Notes under the pieces: generated by a model | Databases searched by the model: none | What the model was told of the DNA's origin: nothing | What the model saw: the letters and a program-made list of their open reading frames with translations, nothing else | Program-made: the position numbers and the translations under genes | Shown: positions 10,596 to 22,027 of the stretch, one piece after another | Numbering within the stretch: position 1 is the first letter of the stretch | How the letters are laid out: each line of letters begins with the position of its first letter | Assembly (NCBI GenBank): GCA_020796225.1 | Contig: CM036767.1 | Coordinates: forward strand, 27,809,253-27,873,252 | Source: Arion vulgaris | Lineage: Eukaryota; Mollusca; Gastropoda; Stylommatophora; Arionidae | Reading direction: 5' to 3' | Length of the DNA: 64,000 nucleotides

Positions 10596-12075
10596 AAACA
10601 CGTAATCACAAAGTACTGTAGTTTTACAAATTACAAAAACAATGACAAAATACAGCAACGTTTCGACCAACAAGGCCTTTATCAAGCAAACGAACAACAG
10701 GAGTGACAAATTTTAAAAAAACAAATGGACGACCAAAACAAACGTTTCTAATGAAAATCTGGAAATAAAAACGAAAATCTGGGAATAAAACGAATAACGA
10801 AATAAATGTAACAAAAAACACACATAAAAACTAGAAATAGAACGGAAGAGAAACAATGAAAAATCTAGTAAATATATAACTTGAATACATGCAACATATA
10901 CCCATATAGATTACAAGGCATGGGAAGAGAAAGTACTAAGAAGCGTAGGAATGTAATACGTTGAGCCACGTGGTCGCAAGGTACCATACAAAGAAATCAA
11001 CCGATTCTCCAGAGCAAATCAACTTCGATCATCTGAGGAACACGATCGGATGGCTGTGACCTGGACATCGTGAGCTCCTAAATGGCCAGTATCATTGAAA
11101 TGGGTGGCTACAGGGTCACAGAGCATTGGCGTATGTCATGCAAGTGTTGGGCGAATCAGTCACTGAGCCTCTTGCCTGTCTTGCCGATATAAGCCTTGTT
11201 ACACCGCTTACAGATAATGGCATAGATAAGATTACGGGACTCACATGTGAAACCATCGTCAATAAGAAACGTGGCTAAAGGAAAAGATACAGTACGCGTC
11301 TGTATCACATAAGCACACATGTTGCAACGCTGACGGCCACACTGAACAGTGCCAAAATGAGTCTGGATATTGGACTTAAGGACTGCTCCTGGCGTCTGTA
11401 AGCCACCAAAGGATAGTTGGGGAAGACAGAACGGGTCTCCGGATCTGACTTAAGGATAGACAGATGACGGAATAAAACATTTTTCACCAGTGAACTATGG
11501 GAGTGGAAAGTTAAGATAAGTTTTACTCTGTCAGAGTTAGTAGTCCTATGCTGGCTGGTAAGGGCTTGCTGGTGAGTGATTTTCTGAACTCGATGCAAGA
11601 CCGAGACAAGCACCCTCTCCGGGTATAGGCACCTGCGAAAGAAATCAAGCATCTCGCGAGCTCTCTCAAGAAAATCCTCGTCCTCGCTACAAAGGCGATG
11701 AAGGCGCAAGAGCTGCGAGAATGGCAAAGAGTCACGATAAGCCCGGGGATGGGAAGAAGTATAAAGGAGAAACTATGTGCATCAGTAGGCTTGTAATATA
11801 CTGATGTAGTGATAGTGGATAGGCGGTATGGAGATAATAATGTCAAGAAAGTTGACACAAGTAGTGGAGATGTGAGAAGTAAAACGAATAGAAGGGTTGA
11901 AAACATTAATGAAATTAATGACGCATGATAAATCGGCTTCAGGCATATCAGTAATGCCAATACAGTCATCAATGTATCTGTGATAGACAGACGGAAGGGG
12001 GCCAATCATATGTAGTCCATACTAGGTGTTCAAGATAACCCATGAATAGACAAGCATAACATCTGTTTTGTGAAT
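10596..12075 (-). mobile_element. 5'-truncated Penelope-like element with 13-bp TSD
   Basis: The TSD ATGTGAACTGCTA flanks it at 10583-10595 and 12076-12088. The minus strand carries an RT end (YHRYIDDCIGITDMPEADL, then FLDIIIS), a frameshifted middle (FSQLLRLHRLCSEDEDFLER), and GIY-YIG remnants (11340-10990) with several stops. The terminal region includes the intact-stem hammerhead-like block at about 10667-10696. RT motif A and everything upstream are missing. The 3' flank has a single copy of the block duplicated in the 6167-8865 insertion. Confidence 0.9.
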
Positions 12076-12088
12076 ATGTGAACTGCTA

Positions 12089-13197
12089 TAATGACTAATG
12101 TTGATGTCATTTAAAACATCAACGCAGAGAGGAAGTTTGTTTTCAATAGAAATAGGTGATCATTTTTCGGGCATGAGAAATTTGGAATGCATTGCAACAA
12201 CATACAAAATTGAGATGACAACAAAGTGAAAAACATAACCACGTGTCACTGAACTATTTCAACATCGGAACATACAGCTGTAGTAAGGACAGATGTTTGT
12301 GGAGATCCATCATTGTCCGTTTCAACTTTACACAGAACATGATGATGCTGTCCTTAAAATATGCTCATCGTCATCAAGGTATGTATCCTGTATATGACGT
12401 TGCTGTCTTTGCAGCGCATCAGAAATTAGTTTGCCCACTTCGCAGATGGTCATATTCATGGTTTCTTTAACTGATTCACTACCAGGTTTTTTCGCTCTGA
12501 CGGAATTATTTTTTTAGTTTCCAAAATATTGCACACAGACTTTAGCTAAACTAAAATATTGTTTCTAAATATGATTTAAAGTTGAACTTATTATATATCA
12601 AATTAAAGATAAATGAATGTACTTTCATAAAATATTTATTGTGTCCAAAATATAATGTTGTGTTGACTATGCTTGAAAAATATTAGCATGTATTTTAAAA
12701 AATAATTGAAATTGTGAGAACGAAAATCCAACTTTGCAAGGGCCTTGATGAACATTATGTGGAATAAATCAGTCTAACTGCTCTCTTTATATATGTAATC
12801 CATTTATGAATACACAAACGTTAAGAAAATAGTGAAAAAGTGTATGGTTTATTAACTGTTCACAAAGAATGTCCTGAAATGAATGATAAACTCCGTTTCA
12901 ATTCTACTTCTAGCATAAGCCATGCTGCTATGTATTCGTTATCGTTTACACATCACTTCTAAGTAGTTTCCGATTAATATAAATCTTCAATCGGAACAAA
13001 AATAATAAAAACTCAACAAAATAGTAATCGTCTTTTGAGCGACGCATGGTCCAGGCAGATAAGAAATAGTTACACTTGAGTGTTCCAGGCACGGAATCAG
13101 TTAATATCTTGTAGCCATCTTCTTGGTCTGCCTCTTCGCTCTGGGACCCTGCCCTCCAATATTGTTCTCTCCAGGCCATCGTGACGCTTGATGTGCT
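12089..13197. other. unassigned intron DNA around a TTAA MITE
   Basis: Outside the MITE (12471-13100) the sequence on either side joins into a possible minus-strand reading frame: MAWREQYWRAGSQSEEADQE upstream, then EVGKLISDALQRQQRH after removal of the MITE. I do not recognise it. It could be a decayed transposase N-terminus. Confidence 0.4.
12471..13100. mobile_element. 630-bp TTAA-flanked MITE (piggyBac type)
   Basis: TTAA at 12467-12470 and 13101-13104. The inverted ends are CTGATTCACTACCAGG on the left and the reverse of CCAGGCACGGAATCAG on the right, about 11 of 16 matched. The interior is A/T-rich with no transposase. TTAA duplication with short inverted ends fits piggyBac-type transposition. 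Confidence 0.72.
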
Positions 13198-13305
13198 AGT
13201 CAGAGAATATCACTGAACTGCCAATAGAATATCACTGAACTGTCAGAATATCACATCACTGAAATTTCAGATAATATCACTGAACTGTCAAAGAATATTG
13301 CCAAC
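13198..13305. repeat. short tandem repeat, about 20-bp unit
   Basis: Five imperfect copies of gaatatcactgaactgtca lie in a row with small indels. Confidence 0.75.
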
Positions 13306-13364
13306 GGACAATTATTAATATGTATGAGCTTAGCTAAACAAGTTGACCTCCTTCTGCATGGTAA

Positions 13365-13710
13365 TATGGTGATATGTCAATATAGAAGACTGACTGATTG
13401 ATAGGACCATCATCTTTGCACTTCGGTGAGTAACTATGTGTGCTCTGATCTCTATCTTACACAGGAAGATGTCAGCTGCAGTGCATGAACTCCGTAACCC
13501 CGGGCAAAGGTCCCAGTTGTAATTTTGAAGATGGTGAAGATATTTTGTAGGGATTTTATTTTTAATCTTTTCTAATGAATTTTGTCCACGCAGCGGCTTT
13601 CCAGCCTGCTCTTCTCGATTTTGAACTGCCAAGGTTTCTTTTACGTGCTCAAATTGAACACTGGACCTGCTTTATCGTCCTCTCTGATAGGACTTGGAAC
13701 TCGATCTCAC
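13365..13710 (-). repeat. SINE copy lacking its tRNA head
   Basis: The reverse complement of this stretch aligns with 18040-18365 (same blocks, including gagcaggctgga and cacttc/atgatggtcc, and an atca-type tail). It lies directly against the 3' end of a C2H2-tailed LINE fragment. Confidence 0.65.
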
Positions 13711-14182
13711 CTAACACTACCCTTGTATAATAGCCATCCATCGCAAGTGATGTTGACAACAGCAGCCTCAGACGTGTGCTGCTGCACCTCTGGTGTGTGC
13801 GGAGGTGACTGTAGAGTCCAATCCTAGAACACAATCCCCTACCACAGGTTGGGCATACATGATCCAAGGTTAGACATGTGGGTGTTGTTTGTTCTGTCTT
13901 TTCGCTCAGCTCGCTTTTCTGTGCCGCAACGGCACGGCGATTCTCAGCTTTTCGAGCACCTCTTCTGTTGTTACAGTGCCACATTTGGCGATCTTGCGCC
14001 AGTGATTCCCAGCATGTGGTGTCCATATAGAAGCATTTCAAAGACACTTTAAGAGTGGAGTGTCTTTAAAGGATTTTTTCTGTCCACCAGCAGAACATCT
14101 GCCCTCTTCAAGCTTGCCATACATCAACGTATGTTGTATAATGTGGCAGTGGTGGAGAGGTTGCAGTACACGGTGTACCAAC
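13711..14182 (-). mobile_element. LINE 3' fragment, family L-C, with C2H2-like zinc finger
   Basis: Minus-strand blocks: MYGKLEEGRCSAGGQKK, KDTPLLKCL (frameshift), SLKCFYMDTTCWESLAQDRQ, then HVCPTCGRGLCSRIGLYSHL with RTHQR. This gives CX2C and HX3H, a C2H2 finger near the ORF end. The same order occurs on the + strand at 50940-51600. The fragment abuts the foldback element at 14183. Confidence 0.85.
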
Positions 14183-17100
14183 ACCGCTCTTTTAGTAATT
14201 TGCACTACTTTTTTCAGCGCAGTCCATGACGGTAAAAAAATTTCACACAAGTCAGCCATTTTTTTTTCCGATCGAATCAATGAAACAGCGTGTAAACAAT
14301 TGCTTCATATGAAATATGTGTCATTCATATAGTAAAACCGATTGTTCTACATGTAACTGTAACATATTCTACAGATCTGGAAAATTATATGATTATATGT
14401 TAAGTAGAAGCTATTTTGAACTAAATTTTTTTTATTGGTCACTACCATTATTTTGGAACCTTGAAAATTTCGCTTGGGTATTACCCATAAACGCTTATTT
14501 ACGTAACGGAGTTTAAACTTCTCTTTACTCGTAAATTTTCATTACTAGAAACATTTTTCTCTTTCTAAGGGCAACTTTACGCTGCACGGCGTCAATAATC
14601 TACCAGACTTACCATTTTCTGTGCTACGGCCGGTTTGCTTGACGTCCATAGCAACCGCTGCAGTTTGTGATCTTCTCTGAATTTTTGTCCAAATTACTTG
14701 TGTCAACAACATCCAGCAATGCTAAATATAAATTTTTAATTTTCTTTTTATATTTCAAACATTATTTATTCCTTTCAGTTGACCTTTGTATCGAGTATCA
14801 ACCGTAATATTAAATATCCCACACTAGATCTAGCTGTCCAAAGTGAACCATTCCAGCTGATAGACGGCAATAATGACTGACTGGACCGATCTTTATCGTA
14901 CACTATTCAGATTTACTTGAGAAGTCTCATATTATGGTATTGTGATTTCAGAATTAAAATAACTAGTGAATCATATCAGTATTCTGTTAATTGTCTTTCT
15001 TAATTATAGGAATTTCATGTTTAAAAGTTGTGCCATTTAAATTGCACTCATTGCTTAGCTGCAATGAAGCTCTGTGACAAAATATAGTCTAGTAGTAATT
15101 TCAAATGTAACTATTGCAAGATCATCTACATTTTCTTTTTTATGTAAACTTCTTCTGCAACTTTTAACTTGTTATCGGTTGAAATAAATGTGGTAATTAG
15201 TGATGAAATACTGCATCATGTCTTCTACATGGACATACATTGAACAAGCACATTTTATGTATATGAAAGCTTTGTGTATGACCTGAGCTTTGAGTAAAAT
15301 TGATTAATCAAAGGTACAGTACACAATGCTATAGCAAATCAGATCTTTGTATAAATCCTAATTTATATATATTTGAAGTACAGGTAAATGATTTATCACC
15401 AATGTGTTTTCATTATTGTCAAAAACTGTCTTGATTGTTTTAAAAATGTATTGACTACTAGATCAACAATTTCATTGAATAATATCCTTTCTAATTTCCC
15501 ATGCATTTGACCTTAGTTTTGCAAATGATGGTCAAGCTTTAACACTTTCTGAGTAAATTATTCACACAACCTCTATCTCCAGTTTTTTAAAATAAAGTAA
15601 TAAATATATTTAATGTTATTGCAAGGTTGACGTCAGTTGCATGGGGAGATCATAATGAATATTATTTATTGAAACTGTTGATCTAGTGCTCATTATATGT
15701 TCCACACAACCAAAACAATTTAGAAAATAATAAAAGCATATTGGTAAATTATTTACTCTAGCATCAGAGGTTAATTTTTGTATTCATAGATTTCTTGATC
15801 TATCTGCAATATGTTGTACTGTTCTGAGTGTCTCTTTGGATAGTGTGAGTTTTATATATTTACGTATGTATGCATATCTCACATACAAACATGCTGGATA
15901 CTTATTTGGTAAATCATTTATATATGTGGAGTAAATATAAATGATCACATTTACTTCAACCGATAAGTTAAAAGTCACAGAAGAAGTTTACATAAAAAGA
16001 AAATGTAGATGATCTTGCAATAGTTACATTTGAAATTACTACTAGACTATATTTTGTCACAGAGCTTCATTGCAGCTAAACAATGAGTGCAATTTAAATG
16101 GCACAACTTTTAAACATGAAATGCCTATAATTAAGAAAGACAATTAACAGAATACTGATATTATTCACTAGTTATTTTAATTCTGAAATCACAATACAAT
16201 AATATGAGACTTCTGAAGTAAATCTGAATAGTGTACGATAAAGATCGGTCCAGTCAGTCATTATTGCCGCTATCGCTGACTAATGGTTCACTTTGGACAG
16301 CAAGATCTAGTGTGGGATATTTAATATTACGGTTGATACTCGATACAAAAGTCAACTGAAAGGAATAAATAATGTTTGAAATATAAAAAGAAAATTAAAA
16401 ATTTATATTTAGCATTGCTGGATATTGTTGACACAAGTAATATGACGAACAAAATTCACGAGAAGATCACAAACTGCAGCGGTTGCTATGGATGTTGAAA
16501 GCAAACCGGCTCAGAGCACAGAGAAATGTTAAGTCTGGTAGATTATTGACGCCGTGCAGACGTAAAGTTGCCCTTAGAAGAGAGAAAATGTTTCTAGTAA
16601 TGAAAATTTATGAGTAAAGAGAAGTTTAACCCCTTGTTTACCTAAGGTTATAGGTCGAACAGCACAGAGCATCCCAAGCATTTTTCTGCATTTCTACCAA
16701 CTTATTTGAAAATGTAATAACTCCGTTATTTTTTGTAATATTTGTTTGAAATATCGTATTTTGAAATAAAATATGTATGTATATGTTTTGATAATAAAAT
16801 TTGTGTTTGTACTGCTCTATGTACTAGTAGTACTTGATATTTGCTCAGTACTAGTACTTGCTACAGGGTCAGTTCTAGAACGCTTGCTTGGACGTAAATC
16901 ACATTCTCGTCAGTATCACTATTTTTGTCATCAGTGTCTCTCACCTGTACAGAATTTTCAGAATCTGAGTGAACAGATTCACTTAATGAGAATATATCAT
17001 CATCTCCGCTATCTTCATCGTTAAATATGTCATCAGCACCATATGACAACAACGCCAAAGCTTTTTCTGTTGGTGTAATCATTCTGGAAGATTTTCTACA

Positions 17101-17697
17101 CGCCATTTTGTTTGAACAATTTTTGACAAAGAGAAACACTCTTTCAAAGATATAAATAACCTTCAGTATATCGCAAAAATTGACCAATGACAATGTTTTA
17201 TATAAGGTAAGATGTCCCCAATGCTATAGATAGTCTATTGTAGAGGTGGTTCCCTGTTTACTACACATATTTTGCTGAGTTTACTACGTAAATGTCTCGT
17301 AGTTGGGATACAGCAGACGCCCACCTACTACGTCACCCTCGCGTAGTTGGTAGACTAGAGGTTAAACTCCCGTTGCACGAATACGATGTTTATGGGTAGT
17401 ACCTGCTGAAATTTTCAAGGTTCCAAAATAATGGTAGTGACCATCGAAAAAAATTTAGTTCAAAATAGCTTCTACTTAACATATAATCATATAATTTTCC
17501 AGATCTGTAGAATATGTTTCAGTTACACGTAGAACAATCGGTTTTACTATATGAATGACACATATTTCATATGATGCAATTGTTTACACGCTGTTTCATC
17601 GATTCGATCGAAAAAACAAAATGGCTGACTTGTGTGAAATTTTATTACCATCAGCGACTGCGCTGAAAAAAGTAGTGCAAATTACTAAAAGAGCGGT
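14183..17697. repeat. 3.5-kb foldback palindrome with arms of about 1 kb
   Basis: The left arm (14183 to about 15198) is the reverse complement of the right arm (about 15939-16629 plus 17362-17697). Examples are accgctcttttagtaattt against its mirror at 17679-17697, and gcaactttacgctgcacggc against its mirror near 16570. The loop is about 740 bp (15199-15938) and A/T-rich. The right arm is broken by a TTAA-flanked piggyBac derivative. At each outer end an ATG in good context opens outward: MADLCEIFLPSWTALKKVVQ on the left, MADLCEILLPSATALKKVVQ on the right. No transposase is seen. I found no clear TSD. Confidence 0.85.
16630..17361 (-). mobile_element. internally deleted piggyBac-like element in the foldback arm
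   Basis: TTAA at 16626-16629 and 17362-17365, and removal of the insert restores the sequence of the opposite arm. The ends CCCCTTGTTTACC and CCTCTAGTCTACC (inverted) agree at 10 of 13 positions. The minus strand begins MACRKSSRMITPTEKALALL and continues into an acidic run (DDIFNDEDSGDDD, SVHSDSENS). This is like the N-terminus of piggyBac transposases. The catalytic domain is gone. Confidence 0.78.
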
Positions 17698-17727
17698 ATC
17701 TCAATGCAAATATGACGCCGTGAGTAA

Positions 17728-17932
17728 CACTTGGTAAAATAGCGAAACACGTAAAAACAAAGAGTATTATAGCTTTACAAAATACAGAAACAGTGACGAT
17801 AAACAGCAACATTTCGACCAAAAGACCTTTTTCAAGCAAACGATACAACAGGAGTGATGAATTTCAAAGAGCGGGGAAATGCACATACCCAACAAATATA
17901 ACCACTAAATAAAACTATAGTACTTTGTTTGT
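17728..17932. mobile_element. short Penelope-like terminal remnant between inverted repeats
   Basis: gcgaaacacgtaaaaacaaag (17732) is mirrored by ctttgtttgtacgtgtttcgc at about 17912-17932. Between them lies a diverged copy of the Penelope terminal block (aacatttcgaccaaaagacc, ttcaagcaaacg). This is a collapsed head-to-head copy with no coding sequence. Confidence 0.6.
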
Positions 17933-17934
17933 AC

Positions 17935-18365
17935 GTGTTTCGCTGGTGTAGAGGTTAGGTGCTTGTCTCTCGTTACAAAGGTACTCAGTTTGCTCCCTCG
18001 TGGAGCCATCAAGATATTTTTTCAGAGATCCCTGATCTCAATGTAGGTGAGATTGAGTTCCTAGTCCTATCAGAGATGGGCGATAAAATGTAGGTCCCGT
18101 GTTCAAGTTGAGCACATAAAAGACGCCTTGGCATTTCAAAATCAAGAAGAGCAGGCTGGATAGCCACTGCATGGACAAAATTCATTCAAAAGATTCCTCC
18201 AAAATATTTTTACCATCTTCTAAATTACATCGGGACCTCGCCGTGCTTCAGAGTTTGTGCACTGCCACTGAGATCTTCCTGTGTAAGAAAGAGATTGAAG
18301 CACATATGGTTACTTGCCAAAGTGCAATCATGATGGTCCAATCGATCAATCAATCTATTCTAATA
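17935..18365 (+). repeat. tRNA-derived SINE, fullest copy of its family
   Basis: It starts with a tRNA-like head (ggtgtagaggttaggtgctt as A-box region; the B box is degenerate near actcagtttgctcc). A body of about 340 bp follows, shared with 13365-13710 and 465-600, then an atcaatcaatc tail. Confidence 0.6.
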
Positions 18366-19308
18366 AATTAAACTGAGATGACAAAAAATATAAGTTTAAA
18401 AAAAATGTAAAGTTGTGTATCAAGTAGATTTAGAATTATAATTCACCTATTTTGAACTAGGAAACATCTGCATATGTCCACAGGATCACTGTACATGATA
18501 ACAGATGTTTCTAATATTGAAACAGCTTTCTACAACTTTTAACAGCAAATGTGAACAAAATCAGGAAGAGACTCAGGAAGAACTGATTAATTCTTCTTTA
18601 TTGTTATTTTGTTTCTACAAGCATCACTATATAATCCTGAACATGATTCTCTACTTTTATTGCCTACTCACACATTAAATTCGGCCATAAGTAACCAAAT
18701 TATATTTATCATCAATCCTACTGATATTCAAAGATATTCACAGTTCTCACTTCTTTCCTCCTCACTGTAGCTGTTATTGCAGGAAAAATACACCTGGATA
18801 TGTTGTGGTTTGCCTCCCTCTGTAATATGAAGGCATATTATTTCTTCTGATATATGCTGTTTCTGTGTTGTTGTTTTTGCCTTTCTGAGTGTAATATAAA
18901 TCTTATAGCATACTTAAATCATTACTTGTCTACTCACCTATGCTATCAAAAGTTCTCATGGCTCTGCTTGGTTTTATATTCATTTTTCCTAATATTTGCA
19001 TAGACTAGTATTTCTAGCTTTGCTTTCTTGATGAAATTTAGTCATTCTGTTTCCTTACTACCCAGCCCACTAATATTTACTGTCACATTCTTTTTTTTCT
19101 GAATCTATTAACGTTTCCAGTCTATGATCGTTTGAGATCAGTCTCTTTATAAACTTCTGTTGATTTATATTCAAGTGAATCACAGCATGGTCAAAGCCTC
19201 CTTAGCCAGAAACATTTGGGAGAGTTATAGCTGTTCAAAGTGTCAAACATCAACTCTTTATTTTCAAAGAATCTAATGTTAACTATGTTATACTTAAAAC
19301 AATTTCAG
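18366..19308. other. intron 2, no recognisable element
   Basis: A/T-rich DNA. Scattered short frames on the minus strand resemble nothing I can name. It ends in the polypyrimidine tract and acceptor of exon 3. Confidence 0.4.
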
Positions 19309-19457
19309 TTGGAGTATGCCGCTGCTGTCTGAGAAAAATCTGGGACACCAGCATGTTTCACATTGTCATCAAGAGTCGTGGCCGTGTCCCATCTAGCGAT
19401 GGTTTTGTAGCACGGAGAATAGCAGGACCAGGATTAGCCTCCAATTACTTTTTTCAG
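19309..19457 (+). CDS. host exon 3 of the membrane-protein gene
   Basis: Acceptor aacaatttcag, donor gtagaa (weaker than the others). The first two bases TT complete the Phe codon begun by the last T of exon 2, then 49 codons are open. The peptide begins GVCRCCLRKIWDTSMFHIVI, continues KSRGRVPSSDGFVARRIAGP, and ends GLASNYFFQ in phase 0. Exon 4 starts in phase 0. Cys-rich and basic residues after two membrane helices fit a cytosolic loop by the positive-inside rule. No transposon homology was seen. The other two frames contain stops. Not recognised. Confidence 0.68.
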
Positions 19458-19649
19458 GTAGAATAAAGTATATAATTAATTTGTCTGTATTCTTCTTTTG
19501 GCTTATGTCTAAATAATATATTTGTCTGTTTTGTTATTTAGAATATAATGCTGTAATAGAGTATATAACGTGTTTGTGCTTTCTTCTTTATAATCTGCTA
19601 TAATAATCAATCACTTCTTTGTCTTTGACATCCATTATGTATTTGCTAG

Positions 19650-20180
19650 GATATGTCTACATGAGTTTGAAACTAGTATGTTGATAAGCATATCTTAAAA
19701 GTACTCCATGAGCATGATTCGTAGAAAGTCGAATCAGGAATGGTGAGACGCAACTGGGTGGAGGTACTGGTACAGACAATGATCAGCAAATAACCTTCAT
19801 TTTTGTCCCTGGGACACAGGAGTGAGGGTAATGAACGAGCTGATAGATTGGCTGCCTTGGCTACAATATCAGAGGAGCTGCCATGGATCGAAATGACATT
19901 CTTCACGCATTGAGAGAGTCTTTCCAAACTGAGGAGTTTCAGGGCTGTGAATCCCACTTGCTGATCAGATTGAGAGAGATGGGTGTCAATATTGGTGCAG
20001 CCCGAAAAGAACGACATACTAAATATACAAAGAGATTGATTAATCAACATCGAACTGGCGTGTTGGGTCGCTGGACACTGCTGGATTTGCTGAGACAGAG
20101 ATCAGAGCACCTATGGACATGTCCGGAGTGCTATGATGATAGTCCTCATATAACTGATATCTTAAAAGTTTGGACATGAA
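19650..20180 (+). mobile_element. RNase H end of an L-D LINE
   Basis: FVPGTQ-type then GNERADRLAALATISEELPM leads into an open stretch (19883-20179) with LINQHRTGVLGRWTLLDLLR and RSEHLWTCPECYDD. These are the same blocks as at 3134-3520 and 9870-10208. Only the last RNase H motif and C-terminal CX2C remain. Confidence 0.82.
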
Positions 20181-21114
20181 TCATTACACTTTACAATTTG
20201 AGAACAACAGTGATGAGCTATGTCTGAGACAATACTTCAATTGTCGCAACTTACTAAGGATATCGACTGCAATAATTTCAGCAGATAATTTCTACTGGTA
20301 GACTTGTCTACTGGGAGAGAAATAGTCCTTTTAAACGTCTGTGTTCTACTAGCTTGAAAAAGAATCTTAGCAAAGTTTCCTCTAGAGTAGAAGATTATCC
20401 ACCTCATGGCATTTAACCACATCCACACTACTGAAGCAGCCCTCTGGGAATTGAAAGAAAACTGAAAACCTAACATATCAGTAAGAGTCTTTAGGAGAAA
20501 CACCAACCTGAAGCAGAAAGTACAAACTCCACTGTCTGGCACAGGGAATAAGAGTTCAAGCTTGTACTCACTTGAAGATTAAAACAGTAATAGTTGTCTA
20601 TATACAAAATAATGCAAAACTAACTAGAGTCTCTGTACTTATAAGATACACGAGTCCAGAACTAAGGCCTGCTGTTGCCTAGACATGTCTTGAATTAAAA
20701 TTTGTCAATTTTTCATCAATATTATTGGTGTAGGACAAACTTCATTGAGTCATGTACCGTGCTGCATAAAATGCTCAATTCTATCAGTACTATAATGGAG
20801 CCTACTTGTCTAATGTTTCTTTTAACTCATTGTATCCAATCGATGCTCCCAACGTATGGAACAACTCTCTCATTATGCCAAAAACGCTGCCAACGTATAT
20901 TTTGGGCCCACGACGCTTTGTTTCACTTCAGCTACTATACGACAGATACCATTTTTATTTACAGAATTCAACGGGCAGATAACTCCCATTTCATTCATTT
21001 AGTATAAGGCATGGCAGATTTCTTTTAGATAATTTACAAATATTTTTATTTGCAAATATATTTTTCCTGTTGTGAAAAAAGTGAACATTCGTGTGAAAAG
21101 TTTAGTTGCAAGAT
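20181..21114. other. intron 3, unassigned; possible piggyBac 5' end
   Basis: No coding sequence recognised. TTAA followed by CTCATTGTA at 20822-20834 could pair with the mirror TATAATGAG and TTAA at 30266-30278, but the match is only about 9 bp. Confidence 0.3.
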
Positions 21115-21140
21115 GTTGTTTCGTCCACCACGTCGTTTAA

Positions 21141-21723
21141 CCCTTTCGCTGCTACATACTTTCTGAAGACGGAGCTAAAAATAGCTACTCTTTGTTTCTA
21201 GATTTTAGTTTAGTTTAGTCGGCGGATCACCATCACTGCACGTCGAACAAATTAGTCCATAAGTGCTCCGATCTCTCCTCAGTATGTCCATCAGCGGTGG
21301 ACTAACGACACCGGTTCTTTGTTGGTTTACAATTCTTCTTTGTCTGCCAGCATAGCGTTCTTGTCGAGCCACACCACACTTAACTTTGAGTTCTTGCAGT
21401 CTGGTTAGTGTTGTGGATTCACCGCTATTACGTGAATCATGTACACGCCTCTCTCCCTTAAGGAATTTATAATATCAGCCTGGTCCATTGCTCGTCCGCT
21501 TTGGACAGCAGCCATACCTGCAAGCCTATCCGCACGTTCATTCCCTTACACCTGCATGCCCTGGCAGATTACAAACGTGAATGTATGCCTATAGCAGTGA
21601 CAGTAGCGATGTATAACGTGTTAACACGTCTTTAGCCCACAGAGAAGAGATAATAACAGACTGGTTAATGTGTCTTTAGAAGTGAATAGGAAAAACATAT
21701 ATACATCCTTAGCAGCTAAAGGG
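21141..21723. mobile_element. 583-bp TTAA MITE
   Basis: TTAA at 21137-21140 and 21724-21727. Ends are CCCTTTCGCTGCTA and the mirror of TAGCAGCTAAAGGG (13 of 14 matched). Removing it joins cgtcg-TTAA-gtgcc inside the piggyBac N-terminal frame. The interior carries a LINE fragment, so the MITE was itself a target or picked it up. Confidence 0.8.
21205..21600 (-). mobile_element. RNase H LINE fragment with (CTAAA)n tail
   Basis: Begins at ttttagtttagtttag (a CTAAA tail on the minus strand). It matches 40876-41250 block by block, e.g. ggttctttgttggtttacaa against ggttctttatttgtttacta. It is the C-terminal RNase H part only. Confidence 0.78.
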
Positions 21724-22027
21724 TTAAGTGCCGAACAATCCATGGATTTGTTCCAAAGTTCAGTTAAACACAGTGTTTCATGTTTACGATTTTTTACTGA
21801 CAGTGATGGAGCATTTAGCAATGGCTAAGCATTTTAACCAATCTTGAAAGTCGTGGTAGTTACTCTGAGACTGAGGGGGTGTGTCCATCGATTTTGACCG
21901 TTAGTAGGTCAACTTCTTCTACCTCTAGACCTTCAAAACGAGTAAAACTTTCTCAGTCTACTAGATCTTTATGCACACATTCTAGCAGTTTACTACTAGT
22001 AGTTAGTTAGTAGTAGTACTGGTACTA

